58,135 nucleotides of DNA from Streptococcus alactolyticus. GTDB taxonomy: Bacteria > Bacillota > Bacilli > Lactobacillales > Streptococcaceae. Numbering within the stretch: position 1 is the stretch's first letter; each line of letters starts with the position of its first letter. The translations under genes and the position numbers were made by a program. Below are positions 10,747 through 18,929 of the stretch, in pieces. The DNA is taken from NCBI RefSeq assembly GCF_012277075.1, contig NZ_JAAXMT010000015.1:1-58135 (forward strand). The letters are read 5' to 3'. Below the pieces are notes generated by a model, which saw only the letters and a program-made list of their open reading frames with translations, ran no database searches and had not been told where the DNA came from.

Positions 10747-11862
10747 TTATACGTTAAAGCGGAATTCCATGATATCGCCATCTTGAACCACATAATCTTT
10801 TCCTTCTTCACGAAGACGACCTGCTTCTTTGACTGCTTTTTCTGAGCCATAAGCAATCAAATCATCATAAGACATAGTGATGGCACGGATAAATCCTCGC
10901 TCGAAGTCTGAGTGGATGATACCTGCTGCTTGAGGAGCTTTAATACCACGTTTAAAGGTCCAAGCACGCACTTCTTTTTCCCCTGCTGTAAAGTAAGTCC
11001 CAAGACCAAGTAAATGATACGCCGCACGAGTCAATTTGTCAACACCAGATTCTGTTAAGCCTAAATCTTCAAGGAAGAAAGCTTTGTCTTCATCATCTAG
11101 TTCTGAAATTTCTTCTTCGGCACGTGCTGAGATGACAACCACTTCTGCATTTTCAGTTGCCGCAAATTCACGAATTTGTTTGACATATTCGATGTCATCT
11201 GGGTTTGCAACTTTGTCTTCATCGACATTTGCCACATAAAGGACAGGTTTTGTCGTTAGAAGGAATAATTGTTTCACGATTTTTTGTTCATCTTCTGTAA
11301 AGTCAATGGTACGCGCTGATTTTCCGTCCTCAAGCACTGGCTTGATTTTTTGAAGAACGTTAAATTCTGCAATGGAATCCTTATCTTTTTGCGTGCGAGC
11401 AATTTTTTCAACACGCGCATAACGTTTATTAACCGATTCTAGGTCAGCTAAAATCAATTCTAGGTTAATGGTATCAATATCAGCAAGAGGGTCAACAAAA
11501 GCATCCTCACGTCCTTGTTCACGCATGACATTTTCATCGTCAAAAGCACGCACCACGTGTACAATCGCATCGACTTCACGGATATTGGCAAGAAATTTAT
11601 TTCCAAGACCTTCCCCACGTGAAGCCCCTTTTACGATACCTGCAATATCTGTAAATTCAAAAGTTGTTGGAACTGTTTTTTTCGGTGTAATCAATTCCGT
11701 TAATTTTTGCAAGCGTTCATCTGGCACTTCAACCATTCCCACGTTTGGGTCAATCGTTGCAAATGGATAGTTAGCAGCCTCTGCTCCTGCTTTGGTAATC
11801 GCATTAAATAGCGTTGATTTCCCAACGTTAGGTAAACCAACAATACCTGCTGTTAAAGCCAT
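10747..11862 (-). CDS. ychF: Ribosome-binding ATPase YchF (OLA1 family)
   Basis: Obg-family P-loop protein that prefers ATP and associates with ribosomes; implicated in stress responses. G1 [14 protein letters not shown] and [16 protein letters not shown] (G3) are clear, and the C-terminal TGS domain ends [11 protein letters not shown]. The start at MALTAGIVG gives 371 residues, the standard length, with GGAG eight bases upstream. The ychF-pth pairing is conserved in streptococci next to the origin. Confidence 0.97.
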   Translation of the reverse strand: MALTAGIVGLPNVGKSTLFNAITKAGAEAANYPFATIDPNVGMVEVPDERLQKLTELITPKKTVPTTFEFTDIAGIVKGASRGEGLGNKFLANIREVDAIVHVVRAFDDENVMREQGREDAFVDPLADIDTINLELILADLESVNKRYARVEKIARTQKDKDSIAEFNVLQKIKPVLEDGKSARTIDFTEDEQKIVKQLFLLTTKPVLYVANVDEDKVANPDDIEYVKQIREFAATENAEVVVISARAEEEISELDDEDKAFFLEDLGLTESGVDKLTRAAYHLLGLGTYFTAGEKEVRAWTFKRGIKAPQAAGIIHSDFERGFIRAITMSYDDLIAYGSEKAVKEAGRLREEGKDYVVQDGDIMEFRFNV

Positions 11863-11913
11863 GTTTTTATCTCCATTCAAAATATTCAATCACTACTATT
11901 ATACCAAAAAAAA

Positions 11914-11941
11914 GTAAAAAAGGCTTGCCCATAGGCAAACC
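11914..11941 (-). terminator. Terminator after the XRE-family gene
   Basis: On the minus strand GGTTTGCC-tatg-GGCAAGCC is followed by seven U residues, a good intrinsic terminator just after the stop at 11945. Confidence 0.8.
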
Positions 11942-11944
11942 AAA

Positions 11945-12298
11945 TCAACCAAAAATTTTTGGAAAAGTGTTTGGAAGAAACCAAGACAAAAAGCCACCGA
12001 TAGCTAAGATAATCCACCAGTACTGAGATAAGAATTCCCAAGCATTCATGGTCTTGTTTTCTCTGACTTCCACCACACGCTCAATCTTTTTTTCAGGTTT
12101 TATTCCAAGAACCAACTCATCTAAGTTAACGTCCAAAATAGTAGCCAACTTCACTAAATTTTCCATATCTGGTGTTGCTTCACCCGTTTCCCATTTTGAA
12201 ATAGCTTGACGTGAGATAAAAAGTTCCTGTGCCAAACCTTCTTGTGAGAAAGCTTTTTCTTGACGAAGCTGTTTTAATTGTTTTGCAAAGATTGTCAT
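11945..12298 (-). CDS. XRE-family transcriptional regulator with a membrane anchor
   Basis: A 117-residue protein. An N-terminal helix-turn-helix of the Cro/CI type spans about residues 1-65 (LRQEKAFSQEGLAQELFISRQAISKWETG). A linker follows, then one C-terminal hydrophobic segment (about 95-112, WWIILAIGGFLSWFLP). This domain order suggests a membrane-tethered DNA-binding protein. It is a common streptococcal gene near dnaN. Target genes cannot be told from sequence. Confidence 0.82.
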   Translation of the reverse strand: MTIFAKQLKQLRQEKAFSQEGLAQELFISRQAISKWETGEATPDMENLVKLATILDVNLDELVLGIKPEKKIERVVEVRENKTMNAWEFLSQYWWIILAIGGFLSWFLPNTFPKIFG

Positions 12299-12428
12299 TT
12301 GGTATCCCTACTTTCTTTTTTTACACAGGATAGCAAAAATCTCTGGGATAATCGAGCACTTTTTCAAGCAACTCCTAGTTGCAAATAGCTAAAAATCCTA
12401 ATATTAAAGGCTTTTCTTGGTTGCGGCT

Positions 12429-12626
12429 TTATTTTGGTAATACTTTTCGCATCTTTCGTTCAAAATCATGACGGCTCATCATGACAACGTGGTCACAGTT
12501 GGTACAACGGATTTTAATATCTGCACCAATTCGGATAACTTCCCACTCATTGGCTTTTTTACCAGTTGATTTAATGGTGCAAGCATGAGGTTTTTTCATT
12601 TCAACATAACTGCCAATAACGTACAT
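12429..12626 (-). CDS. DUF951 family protein
   Basis: A 65-residue basic protein of the DUF951 family, conserved next to dnaN/ychF in Firmicutes. It has a CTIK...KIRCTNCDHVVM pattern, with a CxxC pair that may bind zinc, and a short C-terminal basic helix. Function is unknown. No strong terminator is visible between dnaN and this gene, so co-transcription with dnaN is plausible. Confidence 0.88.
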   Translation of the reverse strand: MYVIGSYVEMKKPHACTIKSTGKKANEWEVIRIGADIKIRCTNCDHVVMMSRHDFERKMRKVLPK

Positions 12627-12710
12627 AACTTCTCCTCTAAAACGAAATGAAAAAGAAAAGTTTTAGAAGGCCTTAAACAAGGACTCGGTCAACTTTTCTC
12701 ACAAAAAGGA

Positions 12711-13847
12711 TTAATTGGTGCGAACTGGTGTAATCAGTTGAACAAAATTCTCAGTATCATCACCAGGCATTAAGGTAAATGGACGAACAGGAGAAATAAA
12801 ACGTATCATGACTGTTTCACTCTTCAAGGCTTTCAACGCTTCAATCAGATAAGTTGGGTTAAAACTAATGGTTAAATCACTACCAGACTGGCTGATGCTA
12901 TCTAGCTCTTCGTTAACTTTCCCCACTTCTGGTGAATTAACGTGAGATGAAATGCTATCGCTGGTGATTTCCAATTTAACCGTTCCGTTTTGTGTCGCAT
13001 TTGAAATCAAGTAAGCACGCTCCATAGCTGAACGAAGGGCTGCGGTGTTAAAGGTTACTTCTGTTTCAAAAGAATTGGTCAACAAACGGTCGGTATCAGG
13101 GTAGTTTCCCTCTAAAAGACGGGTATAAAAACTAATGTAGTCACTTCTAAACAAAACTTGACTATCTGAAAAGAAAACTTCAACGGTTTCAATGTCATCT
13201 GTGAAAACTGCTGAAAATTCACGCAAAGATTTGCTTGGAATGACCATGTTAAAGTTTGCTGAGGTATTTTCCAAAGTCAATTTGCGTTGGCTCATGCGGT
13301 GAGAGTCCGTCGCTACTGCCTTAAATTCTTTTTGCTCACTAAGCACCATGTGGACTCCAGTCAAAATAGGACGGCTTTCTTGAAGACTAGCTGCAAAAGC
13401 TGTTTCTGAAATAATACTTTTCAACAGTTTGGTTTTAAGAACTAGCGGATTTTCAGTCGTCATTTCTTGCAAACGTGGGTAGAGATCCACATCTTTTCCT
13501 TTTAGGGTGATTTCTGATTTGCCACTTGTTAACACGATTTGGTGATGATCAATTTCGGTAAAATCCAAACTCACATCAGGTAGACTTGAGATAATATTGA
13601 TAAAGAAATTTGCTTCTAGTAAAACAGCTCCTGGTGAGGTAATCAAAAGACCTGCATTTTCATTAGAAACTGGAATGGTATTTTCAATAGATATTTGACC
13701 ATTAGACCCCGTTAGGATAATATGTTGCGCATGCACTTCAATTTTAATGGTTGATAAAATCGGAATAGCATTTTTAGAAGAAATGGCTCTTTTGGTTGCA
13801 TTTAAAGCTTGAAGGAAAAAGGATTTATTGATGGAAAATTGTATCAT
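12711..13847 (-). CDS. dnaN: DNA polymerase III sliding clamp (beta subunit)
   Basis: The 378-residue processivity clamp, made of three similar domains (about 1-125, 126-250, 251-378), starting MIQFSINKSFFLQALN. The C-terminal pocket that binds clamp-loader and polymerase peptides ends FVQLITPVRTN. It lies directly downstream of dnaA, separated by a 155-base noncoding part of oriC. A GGAG ribosome site precedes the ATG. Confidence 0.98.
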   Translation of the reverse strand: MIQFSINKSFFLQALNATKRAISSKNAIPILSTIKIEVHAQHIILTGSNGQISIENTIPVSNENAGLLITSPGAVLLEANFFINIISSLPDVSLDFTEIDHHQIVLTSGKSEITLKGKDVDLYPRLQEMTTENPLVLKTKLLKSIISETAFAASLQESRPILTGVHMVLSEQKEFKAVATDSHRMSQRKLTLENTSANFNMVIPSKSLREFSAVFTDDIETVEVFFSDSQVLFRSDYISFYTRLLEGNYPDTDRLLTNSFETEVTFNTAALRSAMERAYLISNATQNGTVKLEITSDSISSHVNSPEVGKVNEELDSISQSGSDLTISFNPTYLIEALKALKSETVMIRFISPVRPFTLMPGDDTENFVQLITPVRTN

Positions 13848-13860
13848 TGGAATCTCCTTT

Positions 13861-14002
13861 AGTTATGATAATAAATTTAGTAGTAGTAGTAGGTCTTGTT
13901 GAAGCTGTGGAAAAGTCACAAAAAGCAGCAAAAAAACAGGGAAAAGAGTTGTGCACAAATTGTGGATAACTCTTTTTAAAAATCTAGATTTATCCACAAG
14001 GC
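13861..14002. other. oriC: oriC, dnaA-dnaN block with DnaA boxes and DnaA-trio
   Basis: The noncoding gap between dnaA and dnaN. DnaA boxes or near-boxes are at 13906-13914 (TGTGGAAAA), 13950-13958 (TGTGCACAA), 13961-13969 (TGTGGATAA) and 13990-13998 (TTATCCACA). Beside them, 13878-13892 is five tandem TAG triplets, which matches the DnaA-trio that in Bacillus guides DnaA onto single-stranded DNA. An A/T-rich stretch on the dnaN side fits the unwinding site. Confidence 0.85.
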
Positions 14003-15355
14003 TTATCTGATTTTATTTTTGATGGTTTCAATTTCAATGCGTAAGCTATCATCTTGAGCCAACATATTCTTGATTTTGTTGTAGGCGTGTAGGACGGTAG
14101 AATGGTCCCGTCCGCCAAATTCTTTTCCAATTTTCGGTAGCGAATTATCGGTCATTTCCCGTGCGAGGTACATAGCCACCTGACGTGCTAAAACGATGTT
14201 TTGAGTGCGTTTGGTCGCCTTGATTTCCTTAACTGTCACATCGTAAAACTTCCCAACTTGCGTTTGAATGTCCTCGATTGGAATGACGGTCATTTTAGGG
14301 TCATCTTGCTTACGTGCTCGAATGGCTTCTGCTGCGATGTCCACGGTAATGGTTTTGATTTTTTTGACGCTAGCCACAAGGCTAATATCGTTAAGCGCTC
14401 CTTCAAGGTCACGCACATTGGAATCAAATTGTCCTGCTAAATATTCAATGGTATCCTGCGGGAAAACATAGTCATATTCTTGGGTTTTATTGGTCAAAAT
14501 CGCAACGCGAGTTTCAAAATCAGGCGGCGTGATATTGATGGTAAGTCCCCATTTGAAGCGCGTGACTAAACGTTGTTCCAAGTTATCGAGGTGGTCAGGT
14601 GTACGATCGCTAGTAAGGACGATTTGCTTATTATTATCGTATAAGGTATTGAAGGTATTAAAGAATTCTTCTTGCGTTCCGGATAGGGTTTTTTTAGCTA
14701 AGGATTGAATGTCATCAATCAACAAAACATCCAGATTGCGGAATTTTTCCTTAAGCTCTTCCATCGTGTCTAGACGAATGTGCGTCACAAACTCGTTGAT
14801 GAAATTCTCAGCGGTGATGTATTTGACACGCGCATTAGGATTATTTTTTAAAACAGCGTGCCCGATGGCATTGAGCAGATGGGTTTTTCCAAGTCCTGGT
14901 CCTCCCCAAATGAAAAGAGGATTGTAGGTTGTTCCAGGAGCGTCAGCTACGGCATAAGACGCTGAAAAAGCCCAGCGGTTTTCATCACCTTGGACAAAAT
15001 TATCAAACGTGTATTTTGGGTTTAAATCAGAATGCATCTGTGGTAGTGTGCTTTGTGGTTTTTCTACCGTTTGTGTGCTGTCCTGAGCTGGTGTTTGCAC
15101 GTTTAAATCGTCTTCAAAAACGTATTGGATGACAATCTCTGCATTAAAAATTTCAAAACCAGCTGCTAGAATGATGGATTTCAGATTATTATTCCAAAAC
15201 ACTTCCTTGACAGGGTCGAGATAAATAAAAGCCGTATGATTTTCAATTTTGAGCAGCCGTGCATCTAAGACGAAAAATTCATAAGTGGCTTGCTTCAATT
15301 GATTTCTGGCTAACTCTAAGACTCTGTTCCAAAATAATTGTTCATTCTCAGTCAT
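14003..15355 (-). CDS. dnaA: Chromosomal replication initiator DnaA
   Basis: Origin-binding AAA+ ATPase of 450 residues. Domain I is at about 1-80, a Gln/Pro-rich linker follows, and the AAA+ domain carries Walker A ([11 protein letters not shown]) and Walker B (VLLIDDIQ). The C-terminal DNA-binding domain has the DnaA signature [15 protein letters not shown]. Both flanking gaps carry DnaA boxes, and its promoter overlaps one of them, so autoregulation is likely. Confidence 0.98.
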   Translation of the reverse strand: MTENEQLFWNRVLELARNQLKQATYEFFVLDARLLKIENHTAFIYLDPVKEVFWNNNLKSIILAAGFEIFNAEIVIQYVFEDDLNVQTPAQDSTQTVEKPQSTLPQMHSDLNPKYTFDNFVQGDENRWAFSASYAVADAPGTTYNPLFIWGGPGLGKTHLLNAIGHAVLKNNPNARVKYITAENFINEFVTHIRLDTMEELKEKFRNLDVLLIDDIQSLAKKTLSGTQEEFFNTFNTLYDNNKQIVLTSDRTPDHLDNLEQRLVTRFKWGLTINITPPDFETRVAILTNKTQEYDYVFPQDTIEYLAGQFDSNVRDLEGALNDISLVASVKKIKTITVDIAAEAIRARKQDDPKMTVIPIEDIQTQVGKFYDVTVKEIKATKRTQNIVLARQVAMYLAREMTDNSLPKIGKEFGGRDHSTVLHAYNKIKNMLAQDDSLRIEIETIKNKIR

Positions 15356-15378
15356 AGTAGTTTTCCTTTTTTTATTTT

Positions 15379-15584
15379 GTGGATAATCTTACCCTATTCT
15401 AACACAAAAAAAAGTTTTCCACAACAGGACAAAAGTAGAAATCCACAGGGTGTTTGAAAGATTTCCACAATGTGAAAAAGAGTTTTCCACAAGCAGTGGA
15501 AAACTCTTGTATTGGTATAAACTAAAGTTTTTACAAGGTATTTTTCTTGTGGAAAACTCAGAAAAGAAAAAAGGGAAATCCACA
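15379..15584. other. oriC: oriC, dnaA-parB block of DnaA boxes
   Basis: The gap between dnaA and parB carries at least eight DnaA boxes or one-mismatch boxes, in both orientations: 15379-15387 (TGTGGATAA), 15415-15423, 15439-15447, 15461-15469, 15483-15491, 15495-15503 (weaker), 15549-15557 and 15576-15584. Most are TTTTCCACA or AAATCCACA variants. This is the larger box cluster of the origin. Confidence 0.88.
15396..15424 (-). promoter_or_regulatory. dnaA promoter overlapping a DnaA box
   Basis: On the minus strand, -35 TTGTGG (15419-15424) and -10 TAGAAT (15396-15401) have a 17-base spacer. The -35 sits inside the DnaA box at 15415-15423, and another box (15379-15387) lies in the leader. 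Confidence 0.6.
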
Positions 15585-15586
15585 CG

Positions 15587-16369
15587 CTATTTGAACTTGT
15601 TGATAATTCTGTTAAAGTCTTCTTCCGACTGAAAATGCAAAACCACTTCTCCTTTTTGAATGCTTTTGCTATTAGCAAACGAAATGCTAACGGGCAGTCC
15701 TAGACTTTGACTTAGGATGTCTTCATGGTGTTTTTTAAAAATATCCTTCTTCGCTTTCTTTTTGGGAGCACTTGGTTTGGGTTTTAGGAGTTGCTCCAGT
15801 TTTCGGACACTAATATCTTGGCTTAAAATGCGTTGGTACCACTGCTCCTGTTCTTCTTTGCTCTTTAAGGTCAACAACAAACGAGCGTGACCTTGCGACA
15901 AGCTTCCTTCTTCCACCGCGCGTGAAAGGCTGGGCGGAAGATTTAGTAATCGTAGGCAATTGGTAATGTAGGGACGCGATTTGCCCATGAACTGAGCCAA
16001 TTCCTCATGCGTCATCTGATTTTTTTCAAGCAATTGCTTGTAAGCTTTTGCTTCTTCAATGGGATTTAAATCCGAGCGCTGTAAATTTTCAATAATCGCA
16101 AGCTGCATACTTTTTTGGTCAGAAATGGTTTTGATGATGGCTGGAATTTCACTAAGACCAGCTAGTTTAGATGCTTTTAGACGACGTTCGCCAGCGATAA
16201 GCTCGTAGCCAAAAACAGATGATTGTCGGACGATAATCGGCTGAATAAGCCCGTTTAACTTGATTGATTGGGCTAATTCTTCCAGTTCTTCTGGTTTAAA
16301 ATCCAGCCTAGGTTGGTAGGGATTGGGCGAAATATCTTCAATGGATATAACTTGTAGTTTCTCTTTCAT
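15587..16369 (-). CDS. parB: Chromosome partitioning protein ParB/Spo0J
   Basis: Binds parS and, as a CTP-dependent clamp, loads condensin near the origin; streptococci generally lack ParA. The 260-residue protein has the N-terminal CTPase domain with GERR (ELIAGERRLKASKLAG), a central helix-turn-helix (MTHEELAQFMGKSRPYITNCLRLL) and a short C-terminal dimerisation domain. A near-consensus parS lies at 34191-34206 in this window. Confidence 0.96.
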   Translation of the reverse strand: MKEKLQVISIEDISPNPYQPRLDFKPEELEELAQSIKLNGLIQPIIVRQSSVFGYELIAGERRLKASKLAGLSEIPAIIKTISDQKSMQLAIIENLQRSDLNPIEEAKAYKQLLEKNQMTHEELAQFMGKSRPYITNCLRLLNLPPSLSRAVEEGSLSQGHARLLLTLKSKEEQEQWYQRILSQDISVRKLEQLLKPKPSAPKKKAKKDIFKKHHEDILSQSLGLPVSISFANSKSIQKGEVVLHFQSEEDFNRIINKFK

Positions 16370-16390
16370 TTTCTCTCATCCTAAACTCTA

Positions 16391-16425
16391 AAAAGTGAAG
16401 CTGAGACCGTCTCAGCTTCACTTTT
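16391..16425 (-). terminator. htrA terminator
   Basis: Perfect 17-base inverted repeat (AAAAGTGAAGCTGAGAC and its complement) with a one-base centre, ending in UUUUU on the minus strand, just after htrA. Confidence 0.88.
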
Positions 16426-16444
16426 GGTCTATCATATTTTTTCC

Positions 16445-17686
16445 TTAGTTTGTACTTGATAAGTCTTGTGTTGTTTTACTTAAATCAATTGTCACAGTTT
16501 TCTTGTCTGTACCACGGTAGAAGGTTACTTTGACAGAGTCTCCAACAGAATGGCCGTAAAGAACGCTTTGTAGGTCAGAGGTTGATGTCACTTCTTGACC
16601 ATCGACTTCTGTGATGACATCATATTTTTGAAGTTTTCCTTCAGCAGGCATGCCAGATTGAACTGAGGCAACAACCACACCGTTTGTGATACTTGTTGGA
16701 ATATTAAGTTGTGCAATAGCATTGGTTGACAAATCAGACAAGTTAACCATTGAAATACCAAGCGCAGGGCGGATAACTTTTCCGTTTTCCTCCAATTGAT
16801 TGATGATTTTCACCACATCATTTGACGGAATAGCAAAGCCCATACCTTCAACCGACTCACCAGAACTTGAAGTTGATGAAATCTTGCTAGAGTTAATACC
16901 GATGACTTGCCCTTCAATATTGATTAGCGCACCACCAGAGTTTCCTGGGTTAATGGCAGCATCTGTTTGAATGGCATTGGTTGAAATGGTTTCACCATTG
17001 TCATTAGTCATTGTTACAGTACGGCTTAGACTAGAAACGATACCTTGCGTTACTGAGTTTGCGTATTCTGTTCCAAGTGGGCTACCAATAGCAATGGCTG
17101 TTTCACCGACAGTGATTTTATTAGAATCGGCAAATTCGGCAACAGTTGTGACATCTTTAGACGAAATTTTCACGACAGCAATGTCAGAGTAAGTGTCAGC
17201 TCCGACCAATTCACCGACAACTTTTTTACCGTCGGCTAGCATGATTTCAATTTGTTCTGCGCCATCGACCACGTGATTATTGGTTACAACATAGGCTGAG
17301 TCACCATCTTTTTTGTAAATAACCCCTGAACCTTCGCTGTAAACTGACAAATCACCGCTGTTATTTGACTGGTTAATCGAATCGTCATTACCAAAAATCT
17401 GACTGTAAATGTCATTTCCTGAAGAAGAATCTGAACGGTAATTGATTACGGAAACGACCGCTCCTTGAACTTTTTCCACAGCTTTTGTGACATCAGTCGA
17501 ATTGGTATAAGTCACGCTACTCGTAGTTGTTTTGGCACCTGAACCACTCACGTTAGATAGGGAGATTCCCGCACGATTTAATACCAAAATCGCACCTAAA
17601 ATCCCAGCAACAAAGCTAACAAGCACAATAGCTAATGGTTTTAGCCAATTTTTGAAACGCCCTTTAGGCAGTTTAATGTTTTTCAC
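16445..17686 (-). CDS. htrA: Surface serine protease HtrA/DegP
   Basis: Membrane-anchored quality-control protease of the cell surface. The 413-residue protein has one N-terminal transmembrane segment (about 15-37), then a trypsin-like domain with the catalytic triad visible (NNHVVDG, YSDIAVV, NPGNSGGAL) and one PDZ domain at about 300-395. The start is GTG with GGAGG seven bases upstream. A CiaR box precedes it, in line with known CiaRH control of htrA in streptococci. In pneumococcus HtrA affects competence and bacteriocin signalling. Confidence 0.96.
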   Translation of the reverse strand: MKNIKLPKGRFKNWLKPLAIVLVSFVAGILGAILVLNRAGISLSNVSGSGAKTTTSSVTYTNSTDVTKAVEKVQGAVVSVINYRSDSSSGNDIYSQIFGNDDSINQSNNSGDLSVYSEGSGVIYKKDGDSAYVVTNNHVVDGAEQIEIMLADGKKVVGELVGADTYSDIAVVKISSKDVTTVAEFADSNKITVGETAIAIGSPLGTEYANSVTQGIVSSLSRTVTMTNDNGETISTNAIQTDAAINPGNSGGALINIEGQVIGINSSKISSTSSSGESVEGMGFAIPSNDVVKIINQLEENGKVIRPALGISMVNLSDLSTNAIAQLNIPTSITNGVVVASVQSGMPAEGKLQKYDVITEVDGQEVTSTSDLQSVLYGHSVGDSVKVTFYRGTDKKTVTIDLSKTTQDLSSTN

Positions 17687-17726
17687 TTAGCCACCTCCAA
17701 TTTTTCACTTAGAATATAAAAATCAA

Positions 17727-17743
17727 CTTAATTATAACTTAAA
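17727..17743 (-). promoter_or_regulatory. CiaR binding site of htrA
   Basis: On the minus strand TTTAAG-TTATA-ATTAAG is a direct repeat matching the CiaR consensus TTTAAG-N5-WTTAAG. About 8-10 bases downstream lies a -10-like TATATT/TATTCT, the spacing seen at CiaR-activated promoters. Confidence 0.8.
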
Positions 17744-17772
17744 TAATGCGAAAAAGAAAGTAATACACAACC

Positions 17773-17879
17773 TGTGGAAAACTTTTAAAACTGTGAATAT
17801 CTTCCCTGAAATAAAAAGGATCTAAGGGGACTAAAAAAGTTAATAACATGTGGATAAGGTGTTAAAAACTTGTGAATAT
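17773..17879. promoter_or_regulatory. DnaA-box cluster between htrA and rlmH
   Basis: The divergent htrA-rlmH gap holds TGTGGAAAA (17773-17781), TGTGGATAA (17849-17857, a perfect box) and two TGTGAATAT near-boxes (17792-17800, 17871-17879). It is about 2.2 kb from the dnaA-parB cluster. Confidence 0.6.
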
Positions 17880-17896
17880 GTGGTAAAATGTAAGGT

Positions 17897-18376
17897 ATGA
17901 AAGTTAAAATTATTGCTGTTGGAAAATTAAAAGAAAAGTATCTAAAAGATGGTATTGCTGAATACCGTAAGCGCATGAGTCGGTTCACAAAGTTTGAAAT
18001 GATTGAATTGCCTGATGAACAAACGCCAGATAAGGCTAGCGAAGCGCAAAATCAGCAAATCATGGAAAAAGAAGGCGATCGTATTTTAGCGAAGCTTTCT
18101 GAGCGTGATTATGTGATTATTTTAGCCATCGAAGGGGAAATGTTGAGTTCTGAGGCCTTTAGTCAGGTCATTTCAGATGCGACAGTGCGAGGTTATTCTA
18201 GCATTGCCTTTGTGATTGGTGGTAGTCTAGGTTTAGCGGACAAGGTCAAGCAAAAAGCTAATCTAAAGTTGAGTTTTGGCAAGATGACGCTACCTCACCA
18301 ATTGATGCGTTTGGTGCTATCAGAGCAAATCTACCGTGCCTTTATGATTCAACAAGGCAGTCCCTATCACAAATAA
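17897..18376 (+). CDS. rlmH: 23S rRNA pseudouridine-1915 N3-methyltransferase RlmH
   Basis: SPOUT-class methyltransferase acting on pseudouridine 1915 in helix 69 of 23S rRNA of the assembled ribosome. The 159-residue protein shows the SAM-binding knot ([15 protein letters not shown]) and the conserved C-terminus ([28 protein letters not shown]). The ATG has only AAGG one base upstream, and a -10-like TAAAAT at 17884-17889 puts the transcript start at or beside the start codon. Confidence 0.96.
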   Translation: MKVKIIAVGKLKEKYLKDGIAEYRKRMSRFTKFEMIELPDEQTPDKASEAQNQQIMEKEGDRILAKLSERDYVIILAIEGEMLSSEAFSQVISDATVRGYSSIAFVIGGSLGLADKVKQKANLKLSFGKMTLPHQLMRLVLSEQIYRAFMIQQGSPYHK

Positions 18377-18403
18377 AAAAGGAGGACTAGTGTCCTCCTT
18401 TTT
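18376..18403 (+). terminator. rlmH terminator
   Basis: AAAAAGGAGGAC-tagt-GTCCTCCTTTTT begins at the last base of the stop codon. It is symmetric and could also stop transcripts from the tRNA-Arg gene on the minus strand. Confidence 0.9.
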
Positions 18404-18417
18404 CAGGCTTCGTTTTA

Positions 18418-18491
18418 TGATCCCAGCAGGATTCGAACCTGCGACCGTTCGCTTAGAAGGCGAATGCTCTATCCAGCTGAGCTATGAGACC
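18418..18491 (-). tRNA. tRNA-Arg (anticodon TCT)
   Basis: Cloverleaf on the minus strand: 7-bp acceptor GGTCTCA/TGGGATC, D-arm AGCTCAGCTGGATAGAGC, anticodon loop CTTCTAA reading AGA, and a GGTTCGAATCC T-arm. Discriminator A. CCA is not encoded. Confidence 0.97.
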
Positions 18492-18505
18492 GTATCAACT
18501 TTGTT

Positions 18506-18535
18506 ATTTTATCAAAAAAACGCCTGATTTGTCAA
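18506..18535 (-). promoter_or_regulatory. Promoter of tRNA-Arg
   Basis: Minus strand TTGACA (18530-18535) and TAAAAT (18506-18511), spacer 18. Confidence 0.7.
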
Positions 18536-18605
18536 CTAGAAACCAGATCCTTTAGCTGTTACCAAGTATTGATCAAAAATATCTTACTTTTTTTGAAAAA
18601 AACTA

Positions 18606-18633
18606 TAGACAAATCTAAAATATCTGCTATAAT
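18606..18633 (+). promoter_or_regulatory. Promoter of the tRNA-Glu/tRNA-Asn unit
   Basis: TAGACA (18606-18611) and TATAAT (18628-18633), spacer 16, about 20 bases before tRNA-Glu. Confidence 0.75.
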
Positions 18634-18653
18634 AATAAAAGTAATGATGATTT

Positions 18654-18725
18654 GGTCCGTTGGTCAAGGGGTTAAGACACCGCCTTTTCACGGCGGTAAC
18701 ACGGGTTCGAATCCCGTACGGACTA
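18654..18725 (+). tRNA. tRNA-Glu (anticodon TTC)
   Basis: Acceptor GGTCCGT/ACGGACT, anticodon stem GCC-TTTTCAC-GGC with anticodon TTC, T-arm CGGGTTCGAATCCCG. Length 72, CCA not encoded. Confidence 0.97.
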
Positions 18726-18751
18726 TAGCTGCTCTGCAGTTTTTTTCTTTA

Positions 18752-18825
18752 TTCGGCATAGCTCAGTTGGTAGTAGCGCATGACTGTTAATCATGATGTC
18801 GTAGGTTCGAGTCCTACTGCCGGAG
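18752..18825 (+). tRNA. tRNA-Asn (anticodon GTT)
   Basis: D-arm AGCTCAGTTGGTAGTAGC, anticodon stem-loop ATGACTGTTAATCAT with anticodon GTT, T-arm TAGGTTCGAGTCCTA, discriminator G. It lies 26 bases after tRNA-Glu and shares its promoter and terminator. Confidence 0.97.
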
Positions 18826-18838
18826 TGATAAGACACCC

Positions 18839-18868
18839 CGTCCTAAGTTTTGGCTTGGGACGTTTTTT
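18839..18868 (+). terminator. Terminator of the tRNA unit
   Basis: CGTCCTAAG-ttttgg-CTTGGGACG followed by six T residues. Confidence 0.88.
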
Positions 18869-18890
18869 ATTCCGATACTGTAAAGCACAT

Positions 18891-18922
18891 AAAAGAGATT
18901 AGGGAAAAACCTAATCTCTTTT
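18891..18922 (-). terminator. yfhO terminator
   Basis: AAAAGAGATTAGG / CCTAATCTCTTTT, a perfect 13-base inverted repeat with U tracts on both strands, between convergent tRNA and yfhO units. Confidence 0.88.
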
Positions 18923-18929
18923 TAAAGGC

